From NCBI GenBank assembly GCA_030835085.1, contig JAUQWQ010000032.1, positions 1-51,237 on the forward strand: DNA of 51,237 nucleotides, given 5' to 3'. Below are positions 17,697 to 26,671 of this stretch, in pieces. The notes below the pieces were generated by a model, which did no database searches, was not told the DNA's origin, and saw only the letters and a list, made by a program, of their open reading frames with translations. A program made the position numbers and the translations under genes. How positions within the stretch are numbered: the stretch's first letter is position 1; every line of letters begins with the position of its first letter. This DNA comes from Ignavibacteria bacterium. Lineage in GTDB: Bacteria; Bacteroidota; Ignavibacteria; Tepidaquicellales; OLB5.

Positions 17697-18737
17697 ATGA
17701 AAATAGCATTAATTACAGGCATCACAGGGCAGGACGGTTCTTATTTAACTGAACTGCTTTTAAGTAAAGGATACGAAGTACATGGTATTCTTAGGCCGGC
17801 ATCGATTTTTACCACAGACAGGATTGATCATTTGTATAACAATCCTGAGATCAAAGATAAAAAGCTTTATCTTCACTGGGGAGATATGACCGATTCCAGT
17901 AACCTCAACAGAATTCTCGATAAAGTCCAGCCGGATGAAATTTATAATCTGGCGGCTCAGAGTCACGTAAAAGTGTCGTTTGATATCCCGGAATATACCG
18001 CGCAGGTTGATGCTGTAGGTACTCTCAGATTCCTGGATGCTATCAAAGAACAAAAACTGAAAACAAAGTTCTACCAGGCTTCAACGAGTGAACTATACGG
18101 TAAGGTTGCCGAAATACCGCAAAGCGAAACCACTCCTTTTTATCCGAGGAGTCCATATGCTGCTGCAAAGCTTTATGCATATTGGGTAACTGTAAATTAC
18201 AGGGAAGCATACGATCTGTTTGCCTGCAACGGCATATTATTTAACCATGAATCACCCAGGCGCGGAAAGACTTTTGTTACCCGTAAAATTACTCAGGCAG
18301 CTGCTAAAATTAAAGCAGGCATGCTTGATACTTTGTATCTCGGAAATCTGGATGCAAAACGAGATTGGGGTTATGCACCGGAATATGTTGAGTCAATGTG
18401 GATGATTCTGCAGCAGGAAAAGCCCGATGATTATGTGGTTGCTACAGGCGAAACACATACTGTGCGTGAGTTCTGCGAACATGCTTTTGGTGAGTTGGGA
18501 ATGACCTTAAAATGGGAGGGTAAAGATGAAAAAGAAACAGGTATTTGTACTGAAACCGGTAAAAAAGTTGTTAAAGTGGATGAAAAGTACTTCAGACCTA
18601 CGGAAGTTGAAATCCTGATAGGTGATCCATCTAAAGCAAAAAAGTTATTAGGATGGGAACCAAAAACCAAATTTGAAGATCTGGTTAAAATTATGGTGAG
18701 AGCTGATTATGATAGTATTTTGAAAGGTGAGAACTGA
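17697..18737 (+). CDS. gmd: GDP-mannose 4,6-dehydratase
   Basis: An extended SDR enzyme that converts GDP-D-mannose to GDP-4-keto-6-deoxymannose. The NADP-binding loop is [18 protein letters not shown]. The catalytic residues are T130/S131 in ASTSELYGK and Y154/K158 in [31 protein letters not shown] is diagnostic for GMD. Length is 346. The last base of its stop is shared with the next gene's ATG (TGATGG), so it is coupled to fcl and together they make GDP-fucose. Its GC content is clearly higher than that of the preceding genes (43% in one counted line). Confidence 0.98.
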   Translation: MKIALITGITGQDGSYLTELLLSKGYEVHGILRPASIFTTDRIDHLYNNPEIKDKKLYLHWGDMTDSSNLNRILDKVQPDEIYNLAAQSHVKVSFDIPEYTAQVDAVGTLRFLDAIKEQKLKTKFYQASTSELYGKVAEIPQSETTPFYPRSPYAAAKLYAYWVTVNYREAYDLFACNGILFNHESPRRGKTFVTRKITQAAAKIKAGMLDTLYLGNLDAKRDWGYAPEYVESMWMILQQEKPDDYVVATGETHTVREFCEHAFGELGMTLKWEGKDEKETGICTETGKKVVKVDEKYFRPTEVEILIGDPSKAKKLLGWEPKTKFEDLVKIMVRADYDSILKGEN

Positions 18738-19663
18738 TGGAAAAAGATTCGAAAATATTTGTAGCAGGAAGCAGGGGATTAGTCGGTTCTGCAATTCTAA
18801 GAAAACTCATTGCTGAAGGATTTCAGAACATTCTGACTCCTTCAATAGATGAAGTTGATCTTACGAATCAGTCTTCTGCACGTAAATACTTTGAAGATAA
18901 TAAACCGGAATACGTATTTCTTGCCGCTGCGAAAGTGGGGGGAATTCTGGCAAACAATACATATCCTGCTGAGTTCATTTATGATAATGTTATGATAGAA
19001 TCAAATATGATTCACTCAGCATATTTAACCGGTGTGAAAAAGTTATTATTTTTGGGAAGTTCATGTATTTACCCAAAATTTGCTGAGCAGCCTATAAAAG
19101 AATCTTCACTTTTAACCGGAGAACTTGAACCAACAAATGAGCCTTATGCTTTAGCGAAAATTCTTGGTATAAAAATGTGTCAGTCATATCACAGGCAATA
19201 TGGGGTAAATTATATTTCTGCTATGCCTACTAATCTTTATGGCATAAACGATAATTTTGACCTCAATAATTCGCATGTACTGCCTGCACTTATAAGGAAG
19301 TTTCATGAAGCAAAGCTAAATAATGCACAATCAGTTGAGCTATGGGGCACAGGTGCTCCATACCGCGAATTTCTGTTTGTTGATGAGCTTGCTGATGCTT
19401 GTTACTTTTTGATGCAGAATTATAATGAACCTGAAATAATAAATATTGGCACTGGAGAGGATATAACGATAAAAGAACTGGCAGATCTGATCAGGTCTAT
19501 TGTAAAATTTGACGGGGAAATTATATGGGATACAACTAAACCTGATGGTACCCCCAGGAAGCTGCTAGATGTTAGTAAACTTAATTCCCTTGGCTGGAAA
19601 AGCTGCCTCTCATTTAAAGAAGGAATAGAAAAAACATATAAATGGTATCTCAGCACAGTCTAG
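18737..19663 (+). CDS. fcl: GDP-L-fucose synthase
   Basis: A 3,5-epimerase/4-reductase that turns the Gmd product into GDP-L-fucose. The SDR loop is [12 protein letters not shown]. The Ser/Tyr/Lys active site lies in [14 protein letters not shown] and [40 protein letters not shown] is typical of the WcaG/Fcl family. Length (308) is normal. It overlaps gmd by one base and is followed after 7 bp by a GT2 gene, so fucose is a likely component of the polymer. Confidence 0.97.
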   Translation: MEKDSKIFVAGSRGLVGSAILRKLIAEGFQNILTPSIDEVDLTNQSSARKYFEDNKPEYVFLAAAKVGGILANNTYPAEFIYDNVMIESNMIHSAYLTGVKKLLFLGSSCIYPKFAEQPIKESSLLTGELEPTNEPYALAKILGIKMCQSYHRQYGVNYISAMPTNLYGINDNFDLNNSHVLPALIRKFHEAKLNNAQSVELWGTGAPYREFLFVDELADACYFLMQNYNEPEIINIGTGEDITIKELADLIRSIVKFDGEIIWDTTKPDGTPRKLLDVSKLNSLGWKSCLSFKEGIEKTYKWYLSTV

Positions 19664-19670
19664 AAATACT

Positions 19671-20573
19671 ATGACAGTAAGTATTATTATAGTTAATTAT
19701 AATGTTTATGAACTTCTTATAAATTGTATTTACAGTATTTATGCAAATATTAAAGATATTGATTATGAAATTATAGTAGCAGATAACAATTCTGCAGAAA
19801 GAAATATTGATTCTATTCAGCAAATCTACCCTGACGTAAAATACATAAGGCTTAAGGAAAATATTGGATTCGCAAAAGCAAATAACCTTGCTGCTAAAAA
19901 TGCCAACGGAAAATACTTGTTATTTCTTAATCCGGATACCCTGGTTATCGGGAATTTTATCCCCGAATTCCTAAATAAATTCAAAATTAATAAAAACACC
20001 GGAATTTGTGCTCCACAATTGGTTTACAGTGATAATTCATATCAATCTTCTGCAGGGCCTGAGTTAGGGTTGTTTTATGATATTCTTGAATCATTTTTCC
20101 TGATTGGAATATACCGAAAGTTTACAAAAAGAAAGTATCTTTCTGATTTATCTGTGGAGCACAAAGTCGGATGGGTTAGTGCAGCATGCTTAATTATTGA
20201 ACGCGATATATTTAATAAAGTTGGCGGATTTACTGAATCATACTTTCTTAACTATGAAGATATTGATCTTTGTTTTAAGGTCAGGAAATTAGGGATGGAT
20301 GTCCTTTATTTGCCCTCTTATAAATGCGTACATCTGGATCATAAAAGTTTTAGCGCTGATTATGAAAGTCTGGTGTTTACCAGGTATAAAAGCAGGTTGA
20401 ATTATATCAGGTTAAATTATAAATTACTAAAACGTATTTTATCCAGGGTGATCTTTATTACCGGTTTATTATTAAAAATTATATTGATTAATTTTTCATA
20501 TAAATCAAATGAAAGAAAATCCCGCAGAAACGGGTATATAAAATCATTGAAATTGTATTCTGGTTTATTGTAA
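19671..20573 (+). CDS. Glycosyltransferase family 2 (rhamnosyltransferase-like)
   Basis: A GT-A enzyme of 300 residues. The opening VSIIIVNYNVYELLINCIYS is the nucleotide-binding start of the WbbL/rhamnosyltransferase-type GT2 group. IVADNNS and the metal-binding FLNPDTLVI follow. GWVSAACLIIERDIFNKVGG and YFLNYEDIDLCFKVRKLG form the acceptor/ED region. The C-terminal 60 residues are basic and hydrophobic and probably membrane-associated. It resembles the next gene and the N-terminal part of the fusion protein further on, which suggests paralogues. The sugar specificity is unknown. Confidence 0.9.
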   Translation: MTVSIIIVNYNVYELLINCIYSIYANIKDIDYEIIVADNNSAERNIDSIQQIYPDVKYIRLKENIGFAKANNLAAKNANGKYLLFLNPDTLVIGNFIPEFLNKFKINKNTGICAPQLVYSDNSYQSSAGPELGLFYDILESFFLIGIYRKFTKRKYLSDLSVEHKVGWVSAACLIIERDIFNKVGGFTESYFLNYEDIDLCFKVRKLGMDVLYLPSYKCVHLDHKSFSADYESLVFTRYKSRLNYIRLNYKLLKRILSRVIFITGLLLKIILINFSYKSNERKSRRNGYIKSLKLYSGLL

Positions 20574-20644
20574 ATCACTTCCCGGGGTTGTCAATTATTT
20601 AATCACTGTAAATAAATTAATTTTAATACATCTTTACAGTCCAT

Positions 20645-21622
20645 ATGGATTTAAGTATAGTAATAGTAAATTACAACGTTTTTAATGATGTTTTAGAATG
20701 TATTGGCAGCATTAATAAAAATATCAAAAAACTGGATTATGAAATTATAGTTGTAGATAATAACTCTGTAAACAGAGATATTGAAAAACTTTCTGAATAT
20801 TATCCCGGTGTAAAATTGATCCTGAACTCTGATAACCGGGGATTTGGACATGCAAATAATATCGGGGTTTCTAAAGCATCCGGTGATTATATTGTTCTTG
20901 TGAATCCGGATATTTTTTTTACTGATAACTCACTTGAAATTATGTATGAATTCATCAGTAATGACAGAAATATTGGAGTTGTTGGACCCGTACAGGTTAA
21001 GCCTAACAGTGGTATAGAATATTATTATACTTTCTTTCCAAGTATTTATTCCCGTTTAATGCAGGAATTCAGGTTATATATGACTGCTCCCATTATGAAA
21101 AAAAGATTTTACAACTTTCTTGATGAAAATATTAAAATTGGTAAGCCATTTGAAGTTGATTGGGTAATGGGTTCCTGTATGATGCTTCAAAGACACTTAT
21201 TTAACGAATCAGGAGGTTTTGACGAAGCCTTTTTCCTGTATGAAGAAGAAACTGAACTGGAGTTCAGAATTAAAAGTTCGGGTTTGCATAACTACATTCA
21301 TCCGGGCGCAAGGGTTTTACATAATCATCACAGTTCAGCCGGTAAATTAGGAGTTTTGTTTGTTACTTACCAGGAATTCAGAAGCAGGATCATTTTTGAC
21401 AGCAAAAGATACAGTGGTTTTAAGTATTTTTTGAGGAGGTTGTTAATAGTTTTTGCATTATTTTTGAGAGTATTGTATTTTCTGCCGAAATCATTCTTCA
21501 GCGAAAGTTCCGCAAAAAAGTACAGAGCAAATTTAGACCTGTTAGGATTTGCATTAATGTCCAGAAATAACATTCTTTTAGACAGGTTCAATTTCAATAA
21601 TAAAAAGTATTTATTCATATGA
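20645..21622 (+). CDS. Glycosyltransferase family 2 (paralogue of the preceding gene)
   Basis: A GT-A enzyme of 325 residues. It has LSIVIVNYNVFNDVLECIGS, IVVDNNS, the metal motif LVNPDIFFT, then VDWVMGSCMMLQRHLF and FFLYEEETELEFRIKSSG. The ED of the catalytic loop is replaced by EEETELE, which still offers acidic residues. The C-terminus (YFLRRLLIVFALFLRVLYFLP) is hydrophobic. Similar motif order and length to the preceding GT2 point to an old tandem duplication. A 71-bp gap separates them. Confidence 0.88.
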   Translation: MDLSIVIVNYNVFNDVLECIGSINKNIKKLDYEIIVVDNNSVNRDIEKLSEYYPGVKLILNSDNRGFGHANNIGVSKASGDYIVLVNPDIFFTDNSLEIMYEFISNDRNIGVVGPVQVKPNSGIEYYYTFFPSIYSRLMQEFRLYMTAPIMKKRFYNFLDENIKIGKPFEVDWVMGSCMMLQRHLFNESGGFDEAFFLYEEETELEFRIKSSGLHNYIHPGARVLHNHHSSAGKLGVLFVTYQEFRSRIIFDSKRYSGFKYFLRRLLIVFALFLRVLYFLPKSFFSESSAKKYRANLDLLGFALMSRNNILLDRFNFNNKKYLFI

Positions 21623-21671
21623 TCAATGGAATTATTGCAGGTACTTTTGTAAATAAATATTTAATGAAAAA

Positions 21672-22769
21672 GTGAAATTACTTTATGATTATGAAATATT
21701 TGCGAGGCAAAGATATGGCGGGGTATCAAGGTACTTTTATGAGGTAATTTCCGGAATTGCAGAAAAATATAAACCGGAAATTGATGTTTTTTTGGGATTG
21801 AATATAACCGGGTATGACTTTGAAAGATTAAAAGAACTTGTCAATATTAAGAGAACAGATCTGAATTACCCTGTGAAACTTCATTTTATATTTCATCTTC
21901 TAAATAAACGTTCTTTTAATAAATTCTCGTTATCAAAAAAATATGATATATTCCATAAAACATATTATTCTGATGTTGGCCTGGGCCTTCAAACAAAGAT
22001 AGTTTCCACTATCCATGACATGACACATGAATTATTCCCTGAGTACTTTGCTAAAAATGACGGAACTACCGAAACTAAACTGAATTGTATCAATAATTCA
22101 GATGCATTAGTATGTGTATCAGAAACTACAAAGAATGACCTGGTAAAGCTGTTCGGTGTAGGTGTATCAAAAATTAAAGTCATATATCACGGTGTGACTT
22201 TAAGGGAAAAAGAGAATCATAATAATTTAATAAATAAACCCTACCTGCTGTATGTAGGGCAGCGATGGGGTTACAAAAATTTCAATCTGCTTTTGTCTGC
22301 TTTTGCTTATGATAAAGTATTAAACTCTAATTACACACTTGTTTGTTTCGGAGGCGGTGAATTCAATTATTCTGAAAGACTTTTCATCAAAAAAAATCAT
22401 CTTGAGTCAAAGATCATTCATTTAAGCGGAAGTGATGAAGTACTTGGTAATTTATATAAATTCGCGGATTTATTTATATATACATCTCTTTATGAAGGTT
22501 TTGGCTTTCCACCCCTTGAAGCTATGGAATTTAAATGTCCCGTACTCAGCAGCCCCGGAGGTTCTGTTAGTGAAGTGCTTGCAGATTCAGCAATGTATTT
22601 TGAACCCGCTAAAGCTGATGATCTTTTAACTAAGATATATAATATGCTTAATAATAAAAATATAAGGGAAGAATTTATCAGTAAAGGTAAATTGAGAGTT
22701 AAACAATTTACTTGGGAAAAATGTGTTGAAGAACATTTCAAATTTTATAACGAAATATTAAATAATTGA
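21672..22769 (+). CDS. Glycosyltransferase family 4
   Basis: A GT-B enzyme of 365 residues. The N-terminus MKLLYDYEIFARQRYGGVSR has the GG(V/I)SRY loop of a common GT4 group. STIHDMTHELFPEYF and YHGVTLREKE mark the domain junction, YVGQRWGYKNFNLLL starts the donor domain, and IYTSLYEGFGFPPLEAMEF holds the E(x7)E motif. The start is GTG; an upstream ATG at 21664 is out of frame and meets a stop after three codons. Sugar specificity is unknown. A 57-residue ORF follows one base later. Confidence 0.88.
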   Translation: MKLLYDYEIFARQRYGGVSRYFYEVISGIAEKYKPEIDVFLGLNITGYDFERLKELVNIKRTDLNYPVKLHFIFHLLNKRSFNKFSLSKKYDIFHKTYYSDVGLGLQTKIVSTIHDMTHELFPEYFAKNDGTTETKLNCINNSDALVCVSETTKNDLVKLFGVGVSKIKVIYHGVTLREKENHNNLINKPYLLYVGQRWGYKNFNLLLSAFAYDKVLNSNYTLVCFGGGEFNYSERLFIKKNHLESKIIHLSGSDEVLGNLYKFADLFIYTSLYEGFGFPPLEAMEFKCPVLSSPGGSVSEVLADSAMYFEPAKADDLLTKIYNMLNNKNIREEFISKGKLRVKQFTWEKCVEEHFKFYNEILNN

Positions 22770-22770
22770 T

Positions 22771-22944
22771 ATGAAGCTAATATATTTGTTCCTCGATATC
22801 TGTTTATTGCCTTTAACTTTAGTAATGGCTTTTTACTTTTTTATTGTGAGAACTATTGGTGACGGTAAACTTGTAATATGTAACAAAGTTCTTCTTGCTA
22901 AAGGTATTTTGCCCACCAGAACGTATTTTGAAGAATCAGTTTAA
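22771..22944 (+). CDS. Small hydrophobic protein of 57 residues, unrecognised
   Basis: This ORF is below the track's size limit. It starts with ATG one base after the GT4 stop and ends 12 bp before the next gene, so it fills the gap exactly in a tight gene string. The N-terminal half is one membrane helix (LLPLTLVMAFYFFIVRTIG). The C-terminal half is a short polar tail with one Cys (GDGKLVICNKVLLAKG). I do not recognise a family. It could be a small membrane partner of a glycosyltransferase, or a chance ORF. Confidence 0.5.
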   Translation: MKLIYLFLDICLLPLTLVMAFYFFIVRTIGDGKLVICNKVLLAKGILPTRTYFEESV

Positions 22945-22956
22945 GCATAAAAACAA

Positions 22957-24162
22957 TTGAATTTTCTAAAACGAAATATTAAACTTCTTCTGAATAAGTT
23001 AACGGGAATTAAGTTAAGAAAAAATAAACTCCCTGCTCAAAAAGATATTCATAAAATTCTTATTATATCCTTATATTTTGCAGGTGACCTGCTTTTTCAC
23101 TCTGCAGTAATTGAATTGCTGAAAAAAATATACCCTAAAGCTGAAATAGACATCTGGACCAGGGCATCCTCTGCTGAATTACTTAAGAGTGACAAACGCA
23201 TAAATAAATTTGTGATTTATGATAATATTAAAACAACCGATTACAGAGATATATCTTCACCGGATAAAACTGAGTACAATTATCATATAAATAATCTAAG
23301 GAAAAATAATTACAGTCTGGTTATTGATCTTACCGGAAAAAAATCAACAGCTTTGGCAGTTAAAGAGATAAAGGCAGATTTCTCAATTGGTCTGAATTAT
23401 GACTATCACGGTTTTTGTTATGATAAATTTGTGTATTTAAATACAGCTTCTGAAAAAGGCCATTTAATTGATAAATATCTGGATGTTATAAAGATCGGCC
23501 TTAATATCAGTGAAAAAAAATGGCAGGAACTAAGGTCTGTAATTTTAACAAAGCCGTATATTTATTCAGATGCAGAAAGTATTTCACAGGCTGAAAGATT
23601 TCTATCTGAAAGAGGCCTTTTCGGGAAAAAATATGCAGTAATTCATTTAACATCGGGATGGGCAGCAAAAGAGCTTCCTGTCAGTACATTTTCTGAATTG
23701 ATTGAGCATCTTGAGCTTTCAGGTATCGATTATATTTTTGTTGGTGAAAACAGGGATAAAGACAGATTATTAGAAATTGAAACATTCCTTAAAAATAAAT
23801 ATGAACTTAAGAACAGATTTGCCGAACTGAGTTTTAAAGTTTCAGCAGAGCTTATCAGTAAAGCAATACTATTCATAGGCAGTGATTCCGCCCCTCTTCA
23901 CATAGCAGCTGCTTATGAAATCCCGGCAATCGCTCTATTTGGTCCGACCAATCCAGCCTTTTCTGCACCTGTTGGGAATAATGTAAAAGTGATTTATCAT
24001 AAACTTCATTGTTCCGCTGCTGATGATAAACAGTATTGTACAAGAAACGGTGGATTTACCTGCCCTTATTATGAATGCATGATAAGTATCTCATCTGCAG
24101 AAATAATAAATGCAGCCGATGAGCTATGGAATCTCCGGAAGGGAATGGAAGCTGATGCGTAA
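22957..24162 (+). CDS. Glycosyltransferase family 9 (heptosyltransferase-like)
   Basis: A GT-B enzyme of 401 residues related to ADP-heptose:LPS heptosyltransferases. Characteristic strings are ISLYFAGDLLFHSAVIELL near residue 35, AVIHLTSGWAAKELPVSTF at the start of the donor domain, and ILFIGSDSAPLHIAAAYEIP with the Asp/Ser/Pro-rich nucleotide-sugar loop, then ALFGPTNP. A Cys cluster lies at the C-terminus (HCSAAD..YCTRNGGFTCPYYEC), as often seen in GT9. The donor need not be heptose. The start is TTG. The stop overlaps the next gene's likely start by 8 bp. Confidence 0.88.
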   Translation: MNFLKRNIKLLLNKLTGIKLRKNKLPAQKDIHKILIISLYFAGDLLFHSAVIELLKKIYPKAEIDIWTRASSAELLKSDKRINKFVIYDNIKTTDYRDISSPDKTEYNYHINNLRKNNYSLVIDLTGKKSTALAVKEIKADFSIGLNYDYHGFCYDKFVYLNTASEKGHLIDKYLDVIKIGLNISEKKWQELRSVILTKPYIYSDAESISQAERFLSERGLFGKKYAVIHLTSGWAAKELPVSTFSELIEHLELSGIDYIFVGENRDKDRLLEIETFLKNKYELKNRFAELSFKVSAELISKAILFIGSDSAPLHIAAAYEIPAIALFGPTNPAFSAPVGNNVKVIYHKLHCSAADDKQYCTRNGGFTCPYYECMISISSAEIINAADELWNLRKGMEADA

Positions 24163-25282
24163 AATTAATTTGCTTCATGTAGTTTGTAATAATGAGTTTA
24201 ACGGAACAGAACGCTATGTCGTAGATCTTGCTAAAAATCTTAACAAAGATGAATTCAATGTAATTGTTGCTACACCATTGGAAGGTCCGCTTTCTGAGGT
24301 TTTAAAAGAGAATAACATCCGTGAAGAAATATATAATAACGGTAAAAAATATTATTATTCGTTTAAGGGCTTATATAACCTTTACCGTATAATGAAAGAT
24401 AATAAGATAGATATTGTTCATGCTAACGCTAAATTCCAGCCCTGTATAGCTGCAATATTTGCAGGAGTAAAGCTTAAAGTAGAGACCAAACACGGAATAT
24501 TCTATTCAAAAAAGCAGCTTGAAAACTTATCTATTCTGCGGAGGATGTATGAATTTGCAAAACAATATTTTGTTGATGATTTCATCGCTACATCTGAAAA
24601 TGACAGGGAAACGCTGATAAAGTATTTTAAGATCAGGCGAAAAAAAGTATCAGTACTGTACCTTGGAATAGATTTTTATGATATGGAAAAAAGAAGTGAT
24701 GGGTTATTCATTTATAAGCCATATAACCCGGGGACTGAGTTTATTATAGGTCATATAGGCAGATTGACCTATCAAAAAGCACAGGAATACCTGCTTGAAG
24801 CATTTAAAATTATTGCCGGTAAATATGAAAAAGCTAGGCTTGTAATTGTTGGCAGCGGAGAAAATGAAAGTATCCTGAAAAAATATATTGAAGAAAATTC
24901 CCTGGGTGATAAAATATCATTCAAAGGTTATATAAAAGATATTTACAGGGAAATGCAGTCATACCATGCACATGTACTTACATCCAGATATGAAGGAACA
25001 GGATATGTTAATTTGGAAGCTATGGCATTAGGTGTGCCGGTAATTACATCCAATGTCGGAGGTGCCACAAATTTCTTTACTTCAGGTGTGGATTCTATAA
25101 TAACTGAGGTTGAAAACCCGGTCTCGACAGCTCAAGCTATCGGGAAACTAATTTCTGACGAAAAACATCGTGAATTATTAATCCAAAACGCTTTTAATAC
25201 TGTAAAAAAGTATTCAGTACAAAAAATGGCAGATGATACATCTGCATACTATAAATACAAGCTGAAACCCCATTCAAAATAG
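24155..25282 (+). CDS. Glycosyltransferase family 4
   Basis: A GT-B enzyme. INLLHVVCNNEFNGTERYVV opens the acceptor domain, KLKVETKHGIFYSKKQ is central, and HIGRLTYQKAQEYLLEAF with TSRYEGTGYVNLEAMALGVP forms the donor domain; E(x7)E is present. I place the start at ATG 24155 rather than the track's 24110. The extra 15 residues are not family-like, and GGGAATGGA just precedes the later ATG. This leaves an 8-bp overlap with the GT9 gene. The sugar is unknown. Confidence 0.88.
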   Translation: MRKINLLHVVCNNEFNGTERYVVDLAKNLNKDEFNVIVATPLEGPLSEVLKENNIREEIYNNGKKYYYSFKGLYNLYRIMKDNKIDIVHANAKFQPCIAAIFAGVKLKVETKHGIFYSKKQLENLSILRRMYEFAKQYFVDDFIATSENDRETLIKYFKIRRKKVSVLYLGIDFYDMEKRSDGLFIYKPYNPGTEFIIGHIGRLTYQKAQEYLLEAFKIIAGKYEKARLVIVGSGENESILKKYIEENSLGDKISFKGYIKDIYREMQSYHAHVLTSRYEGTGYVNLEAMALGVPVITSNVGGATNFFTSGVDSIITEVENPVSTAQAIGKLISDEKHRELLIQNAFNTVKKYSVQKMADDTSAYYKYKLKPHSK

Positions 25283-25378
25283 AGCAAATCATGTCATTTT
25301 ACCCTAAAATCTTCATAATCAGTGATAAATAATAGAATTGTATTAAATTGCAGATAATCTAATATTTGCCGATTATCT

Positions 25379-26632
25379 ATGTCTAAGAAAGAGCAGTTTG
25401 ATCTACGTATTGTAAGCCAGCCATTTTACCCTGAAATGGTAAGTTCAGGCCAGGCATTAACAGAATTAGCGGAAGAGTTAACAACTTATGGACTTAAAAT
25501 TAAGGTTATTGCATCTCAACCTACGATTTTAGAGAATAGTAAAACTGTACCCAAAAGAATTGATTACAAAGGTATTCATATTTTAAGAACCTGGTCAACC
25601 CGGTTCCCTAAATTATCATTCATTGGTAAGTTTTTTAATCTGATTACGTTCTTTTGTACTGCTTCATTTGATATCCTGTTCAATGACAGGAAAGTTCCTC
25701 TGCTGCTTGTTACAAATCCGCCATACATGGCATTAATAGGCTGGTTAAATAATATTATAAACGGTACAAAATACGGTGTATTGTTATTTGATATAATGCC
25801 AGAACAGGCTGAATTACTGAATTTGGTTAAACCAGGCGGTGTTCTTTCCAGGGTCTGGAGAAAAATTAATAAACTATGGTATATCAGATCATCATATGCT
25901 GTGGTATTAAGCAAAGATATGCTTCAGGGGGCTATTGAAAATGCCAATTTATCAGGCACGAAGTATGAAAAGCTATGCAGGGATAAAACCCACATCATAC
26001 ATGTTTGGTCTGATGACAGAATGATAAAGCCTAAAGCCAAGCAGGATTCTTATTCAGCAAAAGAACTGAATGTTCTGAATAAACTTGTTGTTCAGTATTC
26101 AGGTAACCATGGCAGATTTCATGACATTGAATCAATTCTTGAAATTGCCCGGAAATTTGCCCATGAAGAGAAGATCATGTTCCAGTTCATTGGCGAAGGA
26201 TTCAAAAAGAAGAATGTCATCAGTTTCAAAAAAGAAACGAACCAGGAAAATATTTTTGTAAATACATATGTGCCAAAAGAAAAACTGCAGGACTCTCTGG
26301 CTATGGCTGATATAGGGGTTATTGCCCAGCTGCCGGCACAGGAAAGAGTTTGTTATCCTTCTAAGCTTCTCGGAATAATGTCAGCAGGGAGACCGGTTCT
26401 CGCAATATGCTCTCCGGAAAGTGATATGGCCAAAATGATCATTGAAAATGATATGGGCTTTGTAATATCTAATGGTGATATTAATTCAGCAGTAAGCATA
26501 TTAAATAGCTGCATACATGATCCATCTTTGCTTATTGATAAGGGTAAAAATGCTTTTAATTATTTAAATAAGAACTTTACATTAAGTTCTGCCGCTGAAC
26601 AATATTATTCATTGATAAAAACGTACAAATAA
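25379..26632 (+). CDS. Glycosyltransferase family 4 (WbuB-like)
   Basis: A GT-B enzyme of 417 residues. The N-terminus (LRIVSQPFYPEMVSSGQALT) and the LLVTNPPYMALIGWL region match the WbuB/FucNAc-transferase-like group of GT4. The donor domain has VVQYSGNHGRFHDIESILEI and PAQERVCYPSKLLGIMSAGR, in which the second Glu is less clear than in other GT4s. It lies two genes from fcl's glycosyltransferases and just before the initiating transferase. Transfer of a fucose-type sugar is possible but unproven. Confidence 0.85.
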   Translation: MSKKEQFDLRIVSQPFYPEMVSSGQALTELAEELTTYGLKIKVIASQPTILENSKTVPKRIDYKGIHILRTWSTRFPKLSFIGKFFNLITFFCTASFDILFNDRKVPLLLVTNPPYMALIGWLNNIINGTKYGVLLFDIMPEQAELLNLVKPGGVLSRVWRKINKLWYIRSSYAVVLSKDMLQGAIENANLSGTKYEKLCRDKTHIIHVWSDDRMIKPKAKQDSYSAKELNVLNKLVVQYSGNHGRFHDIESILEIARKFAHEEKIMFQFIGEGFKKKNVISFKKETNQENIFVNTYVPKEKLQDSLAMADIGVIAQLPAQERVCYPSKLLGIMSAGRPVLAICSPESDMAKMIIENDMGFVISNGDINSAVSILNSCIHDPSLLIDKGKNAFNYLNKNFTLSSAAEQYYSLIKTYK

Positions 26633-26671
26633 ATTCTTTATTCACGATCCAGTTAATGCGGGTAATTATTA

